Source of the DNA: Desulfovermiculus halophilus DSM 18834 | GTDB lineage: Bacteria > Desulfobacterota > Desulfovibrionia > Desulfovibrionales > Desulfothermaceae | Direction: 5' to 3' | Assembly: GCF_000620765.1 (NCBI RefSeq) | Contig: NZ_JIAK01000018.1 | Coordinates: 1 to 64,000 of the forward strand | DNA length: 64,000 bases | Part shown: positions 27,101 to 36,476 of the stretch, piece by piece | How positions within the stretch are numbered: position 1 is the first letter of the stretch | Layout of the letters: each line of letters opens with the position of its first letter | Notes under the pieces: model-generated | Told to the model about the DNA's origin: nothing | What the model saw: the letters and a program-made list of their open reading frames with translations, nothing else | Database searches by the model: none | Position numbers and translations under genes: made by a program

Positions 27101-27637
27101 TTACCCGGCAGCCCAGGTTCCCGGAAGCCTGCATCCGGGACCAGCTCCCGTTCCCTGGCCCAGGAGCTCTGCTGTCTTCAGGGGACGCTGCCGGTGCAGA
27201 AGATCCATGTACATCCCAGCCTGCGAAACCTGTCCTAACAGGACAAAACCCTGCAGCTTTGCGTCCTGCAGGTAGAGCTTGCGGAGCCAGTCTTTTCCCC
27301 TGGCCACGATTGCCTCGCCCTGCTGTCTGCCGACAACCATGAGCCGAAAGGACAACCCCTTGAGGGAGTTCATGCTCGGCTGAGGCCGGTAGGCCAGTCT
27401 TCGGCCCAGGGCATTCTTGCCCGCAATCCAGCCCTGCTGTACTGCCACGGGATACAGTCCAAGGATCCGGCGCTCCCCGGACAAGAGCTCCCTGGCCTGC
27501 GCAACATCGCCGCAGGCGAAGATGCCCGGCCGGCTGGTCTGCAGAAAATCGTCGACCACAATGCCTGCATCCAGATCAAGACGTCGAACTCCCATTGCCT
27601 CCCGCTGCGGGAGATCAGCCGCATCCGCTCGGGATCA
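27101..27637 (-). pseudogene. Remnant of an FAD/NAD-dependent oxidoreductase (C-terminal third)
   Basis: The open part from ATG 27595 reads IVVDDFLQTSRPGIFACGDV, the FAD-binding end of the pyridine nucleotide-disulfide oxidoreductase class (rubredoxin reductase or NirB-like), followed by its C-terminal domain. The N-terminal two dinucleotide-binding folds are missing: an in-frame TGA lies at 27635-27637, and no matching sequence is seen upstream. It is therefore a truncated relic of a gene once transcribed leftward. The 164-residue product is unlikely to work alone. Confidence 0.7.
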
Positions 27638-27726
27638 AGCTCTCTTCACCGGTGGGATGCGGGCTATTGTAAAGCTTGCTGTTCATTTTTGTATGCAGCC
27701 AGCAAAAGCCGGCATCAAACAAAGGG

Positions 27727-28383
27727 CTACGCTTTTCCTGGTCCGGACAGAGAGCCGCGCATCAAAAGCTCTATTGCCTGTTCAATCCGCTTCCAGCCCG
27801 CATCGGACTGTAGGTCTATCCCTCCGAATGTGCGCATGTTCCGGGATTGGACACTCAAAAAGAAGACCGCCCCGGCCAGCAAGGCGACAACTGCCGAAAG
27901 ATCGATATCGTCGGGAATCTCACCATGCAGATGCTCAAAATACTCCAAAGCGGTCCGAACCCGGATGTCCTCCAGACGCCGGGAGAGTTCATTTCGCTCC
28001 AGGGTCTCCCAGGCCAGGATATCCAGGGTCTGCGGCCTGCGTCTGAGGCAAGTCAACAGGCTTTTGAAAAAAGCGGACATCTGCTCTTCCGGGGTCAGAT
28101 CCGGAAAATCCGCCGCAGTCTCCGCAAGCAGCTCCGAAGTGCTCGGCCAGAAGTCTCCGGACTCCCCGAATGCAGATACCAGCCCGGGAAGACCGCCAAA
28201 GAAACGAAAGATATTTATCCGCTTGACCCCGGCCTCTTCCACCACCAGGTCCTCGTTCAGGCGGGAAAACCCCACCCTGGCCAACAGCCTGCCAACGGCT
28301 GCAACCAGCTTCTTCTTGACCTGGGCATGGGTATTGGTGGAAATTACTTTATTCCCGTTCATACTCAGCCCCGTGGCCGGCAT
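27727..28383 (-). CDS. TetR-family transcriptional regulator
   Basis: About 218 residues. The HTH reads LLARVGFSRLNEDLVVEEAG followed by VKRINIFRFFGG, with the conserved F.FFG.. turn of TetR proteins. The rest is an all-helical ligand-binding domain. Its ATG shares one base with the stop of the ferritin-like gene (TGATG), so the two are translationally coupled and the regulator probably controls this operon. Ligand unknown. Confidence 0.85.
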   Translation of the reverse strand: MPATGLSMNGNKVISTNTHAQVKKKLVAAVGRLLARVGFSRLNEDLVVEEAGVKRINIFRFFGGLPGLVSAFGESGDFWPSTSELLAETAADFPDLTPEEQMSAFFKSLLTCLRRRPQTLDILAWETLERNELSRRLEDIRVRTALEYFEHLHGEIPDDIDLSAVVALLAGAVFFLSVQSRNMRTFGGIDLQSDAGWKRIEQAIELLMRGSLSGPGKA

Positions 28384-28892
28384 CACTCCACTTCCAGATC
28401 GAACTCCTCAAATCCGAACCAGGTCCCGCTGTGGGTGACAACGTCCAGCTCGAACTGAACCGCTTCAACATGGGCATTTTCAATCTCCAGGAACTTGGCG
28501 AACATGGCCCGCCCATCCTCGGGCAGCTCTGCACTCATCCGTTCATAGAATCTGCTGGTTTCCTTCTCCACCTCCAGGGCCTTGCTCAACTGCTGTTCCT
28601 GAAGCCCGCTGTCTTTCTTGGACATATATGTGGATACTTTGGATGCTTGGACCCGAATGGCTTCCAAGGAGGGAATCGTTGACTGCAGCTTTTGCACCGT
28701 GATCTGTCCGGTTTCCTTCCACTCCCGCAGCTTGTGCTCCAGATAGTCTACATGACTCTGCTCGTCATCCCCCAGCTTCTGGTAAATCTCTTTCCCCTTG
28801 GGATCCTGAGTCTCCTGTGCTCCCTGTAAATAGATATCCCGAAGCCTGTTTTCATACTCCAGGGCTGTCCTTATCGCTTGTTCCAGGTCCAT
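28383..28892 (-). CDS. Ferritin-like (rubrerythrin-type diiron) protein
   Basis: A 169-residue four-helix protein. The first helix pair has E..YENRLRDIYLQGA and the motif DDEQSHVDYLEHKL; the second half has EVEKETSRFYERM and EIENAHVEAVQFEL. The repeated E...Y and EXXH spacing fits a diiron carboxylate centre, as in rubrerythrin without its rubredoxin tail. A separate rubredoxin-like protein is encoded just upstream (29105-29284), suggesting a split electron-donor arrangement for peroxide reduction. That role is inference. Confidence 0.8.
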   Translation of the reverse strand: MDLEQAIRTALEYENRLRDIYLQGAQETQDPKGKEIYQKLGDDEQSHVDYLEHKLREWKETGQITVQKLQSTIPSLEAIRVQASKVSTYMSKKDSGLQEQQLSKALEVEKETSRFYERMSAELPEDGRAMFAKFLEIENAHVEAVQFELDVVTHSGTWFGFEEFDLEVE

Positions 28893-29104
28893 ACCCGCCT
28901 CCTTGGGGTTGAATCAGCGTATGTCCAGGGCCAATCCATTCGAAAGACCGCCCGCACATAGCATATGTCTGTCTGCACCTGCATCCCAGCCGGAGCACGC
29001 ACAAAGGGGAGCGAATGATCCCTGAACGAATTCAGCGGACTCATGTGCACTCCCCTGCAGCCTGAAACCACGGCGCCGGCCACTGGGCAATGAAGCCGTC
29101 TGGT

Positions 29105-29284
29105 TTATTTCTTGTGCTCTTTGGCAATGTCCGGGTTGATATTTCCTGAATCCGGCCCTCCGCAATCCGGGGTATAGCAGGACGCATCCACGAACTCGCA
29201 TTTTTGCCTGCAGCTCGGGCATGTCTCCGGCGGCACGGCTTCCTGGATCGTATGTCCACATTCAGAGCATTTCCACACAGTCAT
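29105..29284 (-). CDS. Rubredoxin-like CxxC zinc/iron protein, 59 residues
   Basis: A small gene: ATG at 29284, stop TAA at 29107-29105, with AGGAGG five to ten bases upstream. The product starts MTVWKCSECGHTIQEAVPPE and continues TCPSCRQKCEFVDASCYTPD, ending EHKK. The CxxCG and CPxC pairs are the metal site of the rubredoxin-like domain that ends rubrerythrins. A further CYTPDCGGP pair may bind a second metal. It lies upstream of the ferritin-like gene on the same strand, with a 210-base gap. Confidence 0.82.
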   Translation of the reverse strand: MTVWKCSECGHTIQEAVPPETCPSCRQKCEFVDASCYTPDCGGPDSGNINPDIAKEHKK

Positions 29285-29304
29285 AACATCCTCCTAAGAA
29301 TACA

Positions 29305-29401
29305 GGCTTTTAGACACAGAAAGTGGAATTTTATACATAAGAGCTTGCCGTCTCTTCTGTGTGCCGTAAGCGGCAGGCCCGCACATTCTCTAAGTCCCGC
29401 C
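29305..29401 (+). repeat. Foldback element copy M1, left arm only
   Basis: GGCTTTTAGACACAGAAAGT at the left and CGGCAGGCCCGCACATTCTC near the right: the 97-base left arm of the long foldback element, with no right arm following. 29402-29656 otherwise holds the aminotransferase leader and no gene I can see. Confidence 0.75.
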
Positions 29402-29656
29402 ATGGCCTGCACCATACTGCTACGCTAGGCATATCGGCACATACTGTCAACGCCCATGACGTAATGGTTCAGCCCCCTTCCCAAAGTTCAGGGGACCTTG
29501 CCCATCCCCGGGCAGCTGAGGAGCCGGGGTATGAACATTCGGCCAACCGTGCGCCTCTTTGACCTTCAACCTGTTCCGAATTATAGCTGGCTGTGGACGT
29601 GTCTTCGCATGTAACCAAATCTCAGGTGCAACCGCAGCTGTTCAAGGAGTTTTTGT

Positions 29657-30769
29657 ATGCACAATCTGCTTGACAATATCCAGGAGATCCTGCTCATGGG
29701 GCCCGGTCCTTCCAGCGTGCCCCCGTCTGTGTCTCAGGCCATGGCCAAACCCACCATCGGACATTTGGATCCCTACTTCATCAAAATCATGGATGAGATC
29801 AAGGAACGCCTGCGCACTGTCCTAAATACCGGCAATGAGCTGACCATCCCCATGTCCGGAACCGGTTCGGCCGGGATGGAGGCCGCCTTTGTCAATCTCA
29901 TCGAGAAAGACGATCCGGTTTTGATCATCAAAAACGGTGTGTTCGGCACGCGCATGGAGGATGTGGCCGGTCGATTGGGCGCTGACGTGGACACCCTGGA
30001 GTTCGAGTGGGGCACTCCTGTGCGCGTCGATCAGGTCAAAGCCAAGCTTGACCACAAGAAGTACGCCATTGTGGCCGTGGTCCACGCCGAGACATCCACC
30101 GGCGTCCTCAATCCTGTGGCCGAAATCGGGGAACTGCTGCGGGGCACGGAGACTATTTATCTGGTGGATGCGGTGACCAGCCTGGGCGGCATTGAGATCC
30201 GCATGGACGACTGGGGTATTGACGCCCTGTACAGCGGCACCCAGAAATGCCTGTCCTGCCCCCCGGGCCTGGCTCCGCTCTCCTTTTCCCCCAAGGCAGT
30301 GGCCAAGCTGGAAGCCAGAAAGACCAAGGTCCCCAACTGGTACTTGGATCTGACCCTGATCATGTCCTACTGGAAGGGCGCCTCCAGGGCCTATCACCAT
30401 ACCGCTCCCATCAACATGCACTACGGCCTGTATCAGGCCCTGCAGGTCATCCTGGAGGAAGGCCTGGACGCCGTGTATACCCGGCACCTGGAAAACCACA
30501 AGCTGCTGGTTCAGGGCCTGGCCGACCTGGGGCTGGACATGCTGGTCGAAGAGCAAAGCAGGCTGCCCATGCTCAACTCGGTGAAGATCCCTGCCGGGGT
30601 GGACGAGGCCGGAATTCGGAGCAACCTGCTGACCAAGCACAAGATTGAGATCGGTGCCGGACTCGGCCCTCTGGCCGGGAAGATCTGGCGCATCGGGCTC
30701 ATGGGGCACACCGCCCGGCCGGAAAACGTGCACCGCCTGCTGGAGGCCTTGAAGCAGGAAATCGGCTAG
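29657..30769 (+). CDS. Alanine-glyoxylate / serine-pyruvate aminotransferase family protein
   Basis: A 370-residue class V PLP aminotransferase. AAGGAG precedes the ATG. The N-terminus LLMGPGPSSVPPSV and the PLP lysine in YSGTQKCLSCPPGLAPL are diagnostic; the aspartate that holds the PLP ring is in YLVDAVTSLGG. Close relatives include serine-glyoxylate, alanine-glyoxylate and (S)-ureidoglycine enzymes, so the exact amino donor cannot be fixed. It stands alone and ends at a bidirectional terminator shared with the RNA helicase gene. Confidence 0.88.
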   Translation: MHNLLDNIQEILLMGPGPSSVPPSVSQAMAKPTIGHLDPYFIKIMDEIKERLRTVLNTGNELTIPMSGTGSAGMEAAFVNLIEKDDPVLIIKNGVFGTRMEDVAGRLGADVDTLEFEWGTPVRVDQVKAKLDHKKYAIVAVVHAETSTGVLNPVAEIGELLRGTETIYLVDAVTSLGGIEIRMDDWGIDALYSGTQKCLSCPPGLAPLSFSPKAVAKLEARKTKVPNWYLDLTLIMSYWKGASRAYHHTAPINMHYGLYQALQVILEEGLDAVYTRHLENHKLLVQGLADLGLDMLVEEQSRLPMLNSVKIPAGVDEAGIRSNLLTKHKIEIGAGLGPLAGKIWRIGLMGHTARPENVHRLLEALKQEIG

Positions 30770-30777
30770 CCGAATGC

Positions 30778-30811
30778 AAAAAGGGCGGGTCGAATCGACC
30801 CGCCCTTTTGT
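30778..30811. terminator. Bidirectional terminator between aminotransferase and RNA helicase
   Basis: AAGGGCGGGTCG, loop AAT, CGACCCGCCCTT, with A-run on the left and TTTTG on the right. It can serve both convergent genes. Confidence 0.85.
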
Positions 30812-30846
30812 CTGCACCCTGAAAATACTTGTCCGGGCCCGCGTTC

Positions 30847-31977
30847 TTAGCGACCGGCGGGCCGGGAGGCCCCCGTCAGTCTCTTCCTCAGCAGTCGCTG
30901 TTTCTGTCTGCGCTCAATTGCCTTGACCAGCCCGTAGTTCGCGGATTCTACGAATGTTGAGGCCTCTCCGGAGCGGCTGGCTCGGCCGGTCCGCCCGATA
31001 CGGTGGGTATAGGCCTCGGCAGTATCCGGCATATCGTAATTGATCACATGGTCGATCCGGGCCACGTCGATCCCCCGGGATGCGATATCCGTGGCCACAA
31101 GGATTGTAAAGCTGCCTTTCTTGAACCCGTCCAAGACCCTGCGCCGGTTGTTCTGGGACATATTTCCCTGCAGGTCCCGGGCCTGAAATCCGGCTGAATT
31201 GAGCCGCTTGGCCAGTTTTGTGGCCATGTGCTTGGTCCGGGTGAAGATCAGGGTTGCCTCTTCCTGCTTTTGCTTCAAAAGGGTCAGGAGCATCTCCGGC
31301 TTGGGCATCCGCTCCACTGGGTAGAGGCACTGGGTGATCGATTCCAGAGGGCGCTCATGATCCACCTTGATCCGGACCGGGTCATTGAGAATGTCCTCGG
31401 CCAGCCGGTTGATGTCCTGAGGCATTGTGGCTGAGAACAGCATGTTCTGCCGTTTGGTCGGCAGGCTCTGGATAATCTTCCGGATATCGGGCATGAACCC
31501 CATATCCAGCATCCGGTCCCCTTCATCCAGGACCAGGAATTCAACCCTGGACAGATCGACTGCCCTGTCCTGCATGAGATCCAGCAGGCGGCCCGGACAG
31601 GCCACAACGATATCCGCACCGGAACGGATTTTGGACACCTGCCCGAACTTGCTCACCCCTCCGTACACAGACACGGCCCGCAACCCGGTCTTCCGGCCCA
31701 GGGCCTGGAACTCCTCCAGGGTCTGCTCGGCAAGCTCCCTGGTCGGGGACAGGACAAGACTGCGGACCCGCCCTCGACGGCCGTGAACAAGCTTTTCCAG
31801 AATAGGCAGGGCAAAGGCGGCCGTCTTTCCGGTCCCGGTCTGGGCAAGCCCCATGACATCCCTGCCCTCAAGGGCGGGGGATATGGCCTGACTCTGGATG
31901 GGAGTCGCTGTTGTGTATCCGCAGGCCTTGATTCCGGCCTGAATTTTTGGGTCAAAGTGACATTCGGAAAAGTTCAT
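30847..31977 (-). CDS. rhlE: DEAD-box RNA helicase, RhlE-like
   Basis: A 376-residue RNA helicase core with a short basic tail. Motifs: Q motif GYTTATPIQSQAI, Walker A AQTGTGKTAAF, PTRELAEQ, motif II VLDEGDRMLD, SAT, and HRIGRTGRA. The family normally has DEAD in motif II; here Ala is replaced by Gly, leaving the catalytic D-E and final D. AAGGAG precedes the ATG. Likely functions are ribosome assembly or mRNA turnover. Confidence 0.92.
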   Translation of the reverse strand: MNFSECHFDPKIQAGIKACGYTTATPIQSQAISPALEGRDVMGLAQTGTGKTAAFALPILEKLVHGRRGRVRSLVLSPTRELAEQTLEEFQALGRKTGLRAVSVYGGVSKFGQVSKIRSGADIVVACPGRLLDLMQDRAVDLSRVEFLVLDEGDRMLDMGFMPDIRKIIQSLPTKRQNMLFSATMPQDINRLAEDILNDPVRIKVDHERPLESITQCLYPVERMPKPEMLLTLLKQKQEEATLIFTRTKHMATKLAKRLNSAGFQARDLQGNMSQNNRRRVLDGFKKGSFTILVATDIASRGIDVARIDHVINYDMPDTAEAYTHRIGRTGRASRSGEASTFVESANYGLVKAIERRQKQRLLRKRLTGASRPAGR

Positions 31978-32627
31978 TGCTGCTCCTTAGTGTTTGAAGC
32001 ATATTTCGCCTCAATCCACATGCGTTACATTGTGCGTACCTCAGCCTCCGTGCCTGCGGCCCAAAAGCATCCCCCTTTTCCCCTGAACTGCCGCACCATT
32101 GGGTGCAAAATCCAAAAAAAACCGGGGACTGAGGATACATCAGCCGCTTTGCACAGCGGACGTCCAGTTCGGTTCAGCCGGATCGGATCCGGCTGACAGC
32201 GAGGATCGTGCGTGACTATCTTCCCGGATTGTGCCGGGAAGATGATCGGCAAGCTGGATACCAGGGACTTCAGTGCAAGTGATCAGCTGCAATTCATGCG
32301 GGAGGCGTCCATAAGCAGGGAACGCAATGATGGTGCAAGGCACTTGATAGTGAAGAGATAAATGGCCGAAGCCGGGGGGATTCCCCTGAAAAGACCATTC
32401 CAAAGGCATCGTCTTTTGGTTGCTCATGCCGGTGCTGCAACCAAAGCGCCGACCTGTGTCGGCTCTGAAATACCCAAGAGAACCGCTGGTCTTATTGCAT
32501 CAGGGTGGGGATTTCAGTGAACTCGCTTGCAATGGGTTATGATCCAAAACGAAGCTGATGTCAATAGCCTGTTGCACCCCCGGGAGATCTCCAACCGCCG
32601 CCATCCCGGCCGGGGTTCTCCCCAGAG
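31978..32627. other. 650-bp intergenic region with strong hairpins, no gene seen
   Basis: No coding frame is convincing. Two perfect 10-bp hairpins stand close together: TCAGCCGGAT/ATCCGGCTGA (about 32174-32196) and ATCTTCCCGG/CCGGGAAGAT (32218-32243). Further right is GCCGACCTGTGTCGGC (about 32451-32466). None has a T-run. A structured RNA is possible, but I recognise no known riboswitch or 6S-like pattern. Confidence 0.4.
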
Positions 32628-32911
32628 GGCTCTTCGACACAGAAAGTGGAATTGCATACATAAGAGTTTGCCGTCTCTTCTATGTGCCGTAAGCGGCAGG
32701 CCCGCACATTTTCTTGGTCCCGCCAAAAGGGGGAAACCCGGCACTCACGTGTATGATAAGCTTTCGTCAAACAGAAAGCAGTGACCTGCACGTGAGTAGC
32801 CGGGAGGGGGCAGGGATCCCCCTTTGGCGGGAATTAGAAAATACCGGGCCGAAAGTGGGCACACAGAAGAAATGGCAAACTCCAAAAATCCACAGACTAC
32901 GTTGAAGAACC
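32628..32911. repeat. Foldback element copy M2, long form (284 bp)
   Basis: Left end GGCTCTTCGACACAGAAAGT; right end, reversed, GGTTCTTCAACGTAGTCTGT. Each arm is roughly 90-100 bases and they are imperfect inverted copies of each other (GGAATT/GGATTT, TTTGCC, TTCTTCTGTGTGCC, CCCGCC shared). The centre contains a second dyad, CACTCACGTG...CACGTGAGT. No reading frame of note. Confidence 0.85.
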
Positions 32912-32920
32912 TCCCAGGAG

Positions 32921-35516
32921 CTACTTTTCTGCGGACATAATCTCTAGAAAATGACTCACCAGATGAGGGTCAAACTGGGTGCCGGACCACCTTGCGATCT
33001 CCTCCAGCGCCTCTTGAACAGGAAGCGCTTTCCGGTACGGCCGGTCGTTGGTCATGGCGTCATATGAATCCACAATGGCCAGAATCCGGCATTCAACAGG
33101 GATATCCTCCCCGGCCAGTCCCAGGGGATACCCCTTGCCGTCCCAGCGCTCGTGGTGCTTGAGTATCAAATCGGCGATTCCAGCCAGATCATTTGTTTCC
33201 TGGGCTATGCGATACCCCTTTTCTGCATGCTGGCGCATGATCTTCCATTCATCATCGCTCAGGGGGGCCTGGCTTGAACAGGATATGATCTGGTATTCCG
33301 ACCTTGCCCAAGTCATGGACCTGGGCCAGCAGCTTCAGGGCGGACAGCCGTGCGGAGGACAAATGAACTTTACGGCCGAGCTGCAGACTGAGATTTTCCA
33401 GCCTGTGAGCATGCCCGCTGGTAATGAAGTCCCTTTCCTCCAAAGCGGCCATCAGGGCTTTCATGATCTGGGATCTTGAGTTCAGGTCCCGGCTGAGCTT
33501 GTCCTGGTACATGAGGTCTTCAGCGCGTTTGAAGGCATAGTCCAGGTTCTGGCTTTCCTGATCCGCACAGGCCAGACCAATGGACAGGCTTAAGGGTATT
33601 TTTACAGCATGTTCACGATTGTAGGCATCAACCTGCTCCCGAATCCGGTTTGCTATCTGTTCGCCGTCGTCAGGATCCGTTGTGGGCAACAGGGCGGTGA
33701 ACTCATCCCCTCCTGCCCGGGCTACAATGTCTGCTCCCCGAAAGGACCGCTGCAGAATCTGCCCGCAGGCCTTGAGCTGATGATCGCCGTACTGATGCCC
33801 CATGGAATCGTTGACCAGCTTCAGCCCATCCAGATCCATGCAGATAATGACGATCGGATACTCTCTGCTCTTGTTTAGCCGCTCCAGCTCGTTTTCCAGA
33901 TAGGCCCGGTTGTACAGCCCGGTCAACTGATCGTGGAAGCTCAGATATCTCAGCTGCTGTTCATAGCCTTTGCGGTCAGTAATGTCCGTCCAGCTCCCGA
34001 CAATTTCCTGAGGTCGGGCCTGATCATCTTTGATCAGGCGAAGATTGTCCTGGACCCAGAGCACTGAGCCGTCTTTTTTTATGAACCGATATTCATGAAC
34101 GATCTCCTCCTGGGTGAATATCTTTGAGGAGTTGCGCAGTGCCTGCTCGCGGTCCTGGGCATGGATATGATCTTGCCACCAGTCCGGCTTGAGGATCTCG
34201 TCCTGTGTGTAGCCTAATTGCCTGTGTATGTTTGGACTTACCCAAGTGACGGCAAGGGTCTCAGGGTCAAGGGTATACTTGATCACCGGGCTGACGGACA
34301 GGATATGCCGGAACCATTTCTCCCGCCTCTGCAGATCGAGCTCCGCCTGTCGTTTTTCGGTAATGTCTGTTGCGCTGCACACAACATATTCCACATTTCC
34401 GTCCCCATCCAGCTTCGGGGTCTTGGTTATAGACAAAAGCCTCAGCTCGCCTTGGGCCTTATATGCCCACCTTTCAATGGCGTACGGCGTTCTGGTTGCA
34501 TACACCCGCAGATTGCTCTGCCTGCAGAACTCAGCCTCTTCAGCGCGCAATATCTGCGCCATGGGCTTAAACTGCACCTGTTCTTTAGACTGCCCCAGAA
34601 AATCGGCACGGACCTGATTGACGGCCCCATATGTGTCCAAGTCATGCAGATACCAGAGCTGAGTCGGAATACAGTCCAAAAGAATAGCCTGCTCTTCGTT
34701 CTTTTGCCGGCAAAGGGCTTCCGCCTGCCTGAACTCCGTCTGATCGTACAGCATGGAGAGCATTACCTGACGATCGTCAAAGGTGATCTTTTCAGCTGAC
34801 CACAGGACCTCTATCCGCCTTCCTTGCTTTGTCCTGAGCACAATCGGTTCATCTTTGAAATGTCCATGGGTCTGCAGTTTGGATACGATCCGCTCCCGTA
34901 CGTTGTAATCTTCCCAATTGCCAAATTCAAAAGATGTGGTGCCGATAATCTCGTCCTTGCTCCAGCCGAATATTTCCGCCCATCTGGCATTAACATCCAA
35001 AAACGTCCCGGTACTGATATCCGTGATGGCTTGAGGGGAGGGGCTGGATCGAAAGACCTTGGCAAATCGTTCCCCGCTTGCCTGCACTTCGTGCTCGGCG
35101 TTCTTTCTTTTGCTGATATCCACCGCTATGCCATGATAGTGGGTAATGTTCCCCCTCTCATCATGGACAGCCCGAACATTCTCAGCCACCCAGAGCACAG
35201 ACCCGTCCGGCCGTCGAAGCCTGAACTCATAATCCACAGCCTGACCGTTTTCTTCCAGGCATTGCTTGAAGGACTCCCTGTCCTGTGGATCGGCATAAAG
35301 CTGGGTTTTGATGTCCGAGATGGAATCTATCAGATCCTGCGGTGAATCGTAGCCGCACATTTCAGCCCAAGCAGGATTTGCGGATAAAAAGCGACCTTCA
35401 GGGGTGGACTTGTAGATACCCACAGGTGCTTTCCAGAAAATGTCGTGGAGTTCTTGAAAATTGTCGGCGAGCAAACTTGCATCATGCCCACTATGTGACG
35501 AAAAACCTGCGGACAT
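32921..35516 (-). pseudogene. Multi-PAS, GGDEF, HD-GYP signalling protein, frameshifted
   Basis: The first frame (35516-33252, 754 residues) has four PAS/PAC modules (about residues 20-135, 145-265, 280-400, 405-520), a GGDEF domain with intact ARAGGDEF near 600, and the start of an HD-GYP domain (HDLGKVGIPDHILFKPGP). It then stops. The rest of HD-GYP (LSDDEWKIM, HHERWDGKGYP, DPHLVSHF) continues in the next frame to 32921. The break is at six G at 33262-33267 (C on the coding strand); five would restore one 870-residue protein. The intact form would both make and degrade cyclic di-GMP in response to PAS signals. A real mutation and a read error are both possible. GGAG precedes the start. Confidence 0.85.
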
Positions 35517-35641
35517 ACAGTCTCCGGATCGAATTATCCATTGGAAGAAGGATGCTCATAAAAAAAGAACCATCTTCTTCAAGCAAATTCGGCTGAATGT
35601 CAAACCGCCGGGTGACCATTCAGCCCCCTTCTCAAAGTCTC

Positions 35642-35690
35642 GGCTTTTCGACACAGAAAGAGGAATTGCATACATAAGAGTTTGACATTT
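35642..35690 (+). repeat. Foldback element copy M4, left-end fragment
   Basis: GGCTTTTCGACACAGAAAGA followed by GGAATTGCATACATAAGAGT, then divergence. The rest of 35517-35913 holds the divergent leaders of the PAS protein and the SCP2-like gene; I see no other gene. Confidence 0.7.
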
Positions 35691-35913
35691 ATCCTGGGTC
35701 CAAAAGCCACAATTTTGACCTTCGGCTCAGGGAGCGCGAATTTCTCTTGCTGAACCAAGGCACCGGGCATATACTGGTCAAAAAACCGGCAGAGTGACCA
35801 GTACGGTCCAAAACCGTGTCCGCTACTCATCCCGGCCGGAAGTGCCTGCTGGATCATCCCGGGCTGAGCGGAGAGCAGCGCCCACCGCCCAGGACGATTA
35901 TTTTGGTCTGAGC

Positions 35914-36453
35914 ATGAAACAAGGAAACTGGGTGTGTATGCAGCTCCGGAAAAAGAACCAAAGAAAATGGATGAAAGAGGCGGTGGTTGCCCTGAGCTTA
36001 TTCGTTCTGGGCAGGGCCTTTCAGAGCGGGGCACGCAGAGATCATGGGCTGCAACAGGAGACTGCGGAATGGCCGGAAGGACTGCGCATCACCCTTCAGG
36101 TCCTGCCGGATGGTCCCCACCTGAACCTCTGCAAGCAGGACGGACAGATGAAGCACCTGAAACAGGCCGAACGGCCTGCCGACCTAGAGATCAACTTCAA
36201 GAACATTGAATGCGCCCTTATGCTTCTCACCCCCAGGATGGGACTGGCCCAGGGCTTTGCCGAGCACAGGATAAGCATAGTCGGGGATCTCAATCTGTCC
36301 ATGTCCTTTACCAGGTGCATGAACATCATGCTCAGCTATTTCTACCCCGAATGTATCTGCCGGCGCCTGCTGAAAAGGATCCCCCAATCCGATCCTGACC
36401 ATGCCTTTCATCGCATCCATATCTATTTGGTGGGCATACCTTTCGGAAAGTAA
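35914..36453 (+). CDS. SCP2-like sterol-binding-fold protein
   Basis: About 179 residues from ATG 35914; starts at 35794 (GTG) and 35938 are alternatives, and none has a strong ribosome site. A hydrophobic stretch VVALSLFVLG lies near the N-terminus. The core resembles bacterial SCP2 domains: LQVLPDGPHLNL, then ADLEINFKNIECALMLL, G.AQGFAEHRISIVGDL and a C-terminal Y.YPE. Such proteins bind lipid-like or hydrophobic molecules. It lies 23 bases before the alcohol dehydrogenase and is probably co-transcribed, suggesting a hydrophobic alcohol or aldehyde substrate; this is inference. Confidence 0.6.
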   Translation: MKQGNWVCMQLRKKNQRKWMKEAVVALSLFVLGRAFQSGARRDHGLQQETAEWPEGLRITLQVLPDGPHLNLCKQDGQMKHLKQAERPADLEINFKNIECALMLLTPRMGLAQGFAEHRISIVGDLNLSMSFTRCMNIMLSYFYPECICRRLLKRIPQSDPDHAFHRIHIYLVGIPFGK

Positions 36454-36476
36454 GAGGACACAGAAAGGAGTCAGAG

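Noticed and set aside
28914-29261. 115-codon minus-strand frame over the rubredoxin-like gene
   Set aside because: Shadow frame; the 59-residue gene has the Cys motifs and AGGAGG.
29822-30817. 331-codon frame opposite the aminotransferase
   Set aside because: Antisense shadow of a strongly supported PLP enzyme; reads through a terminator.
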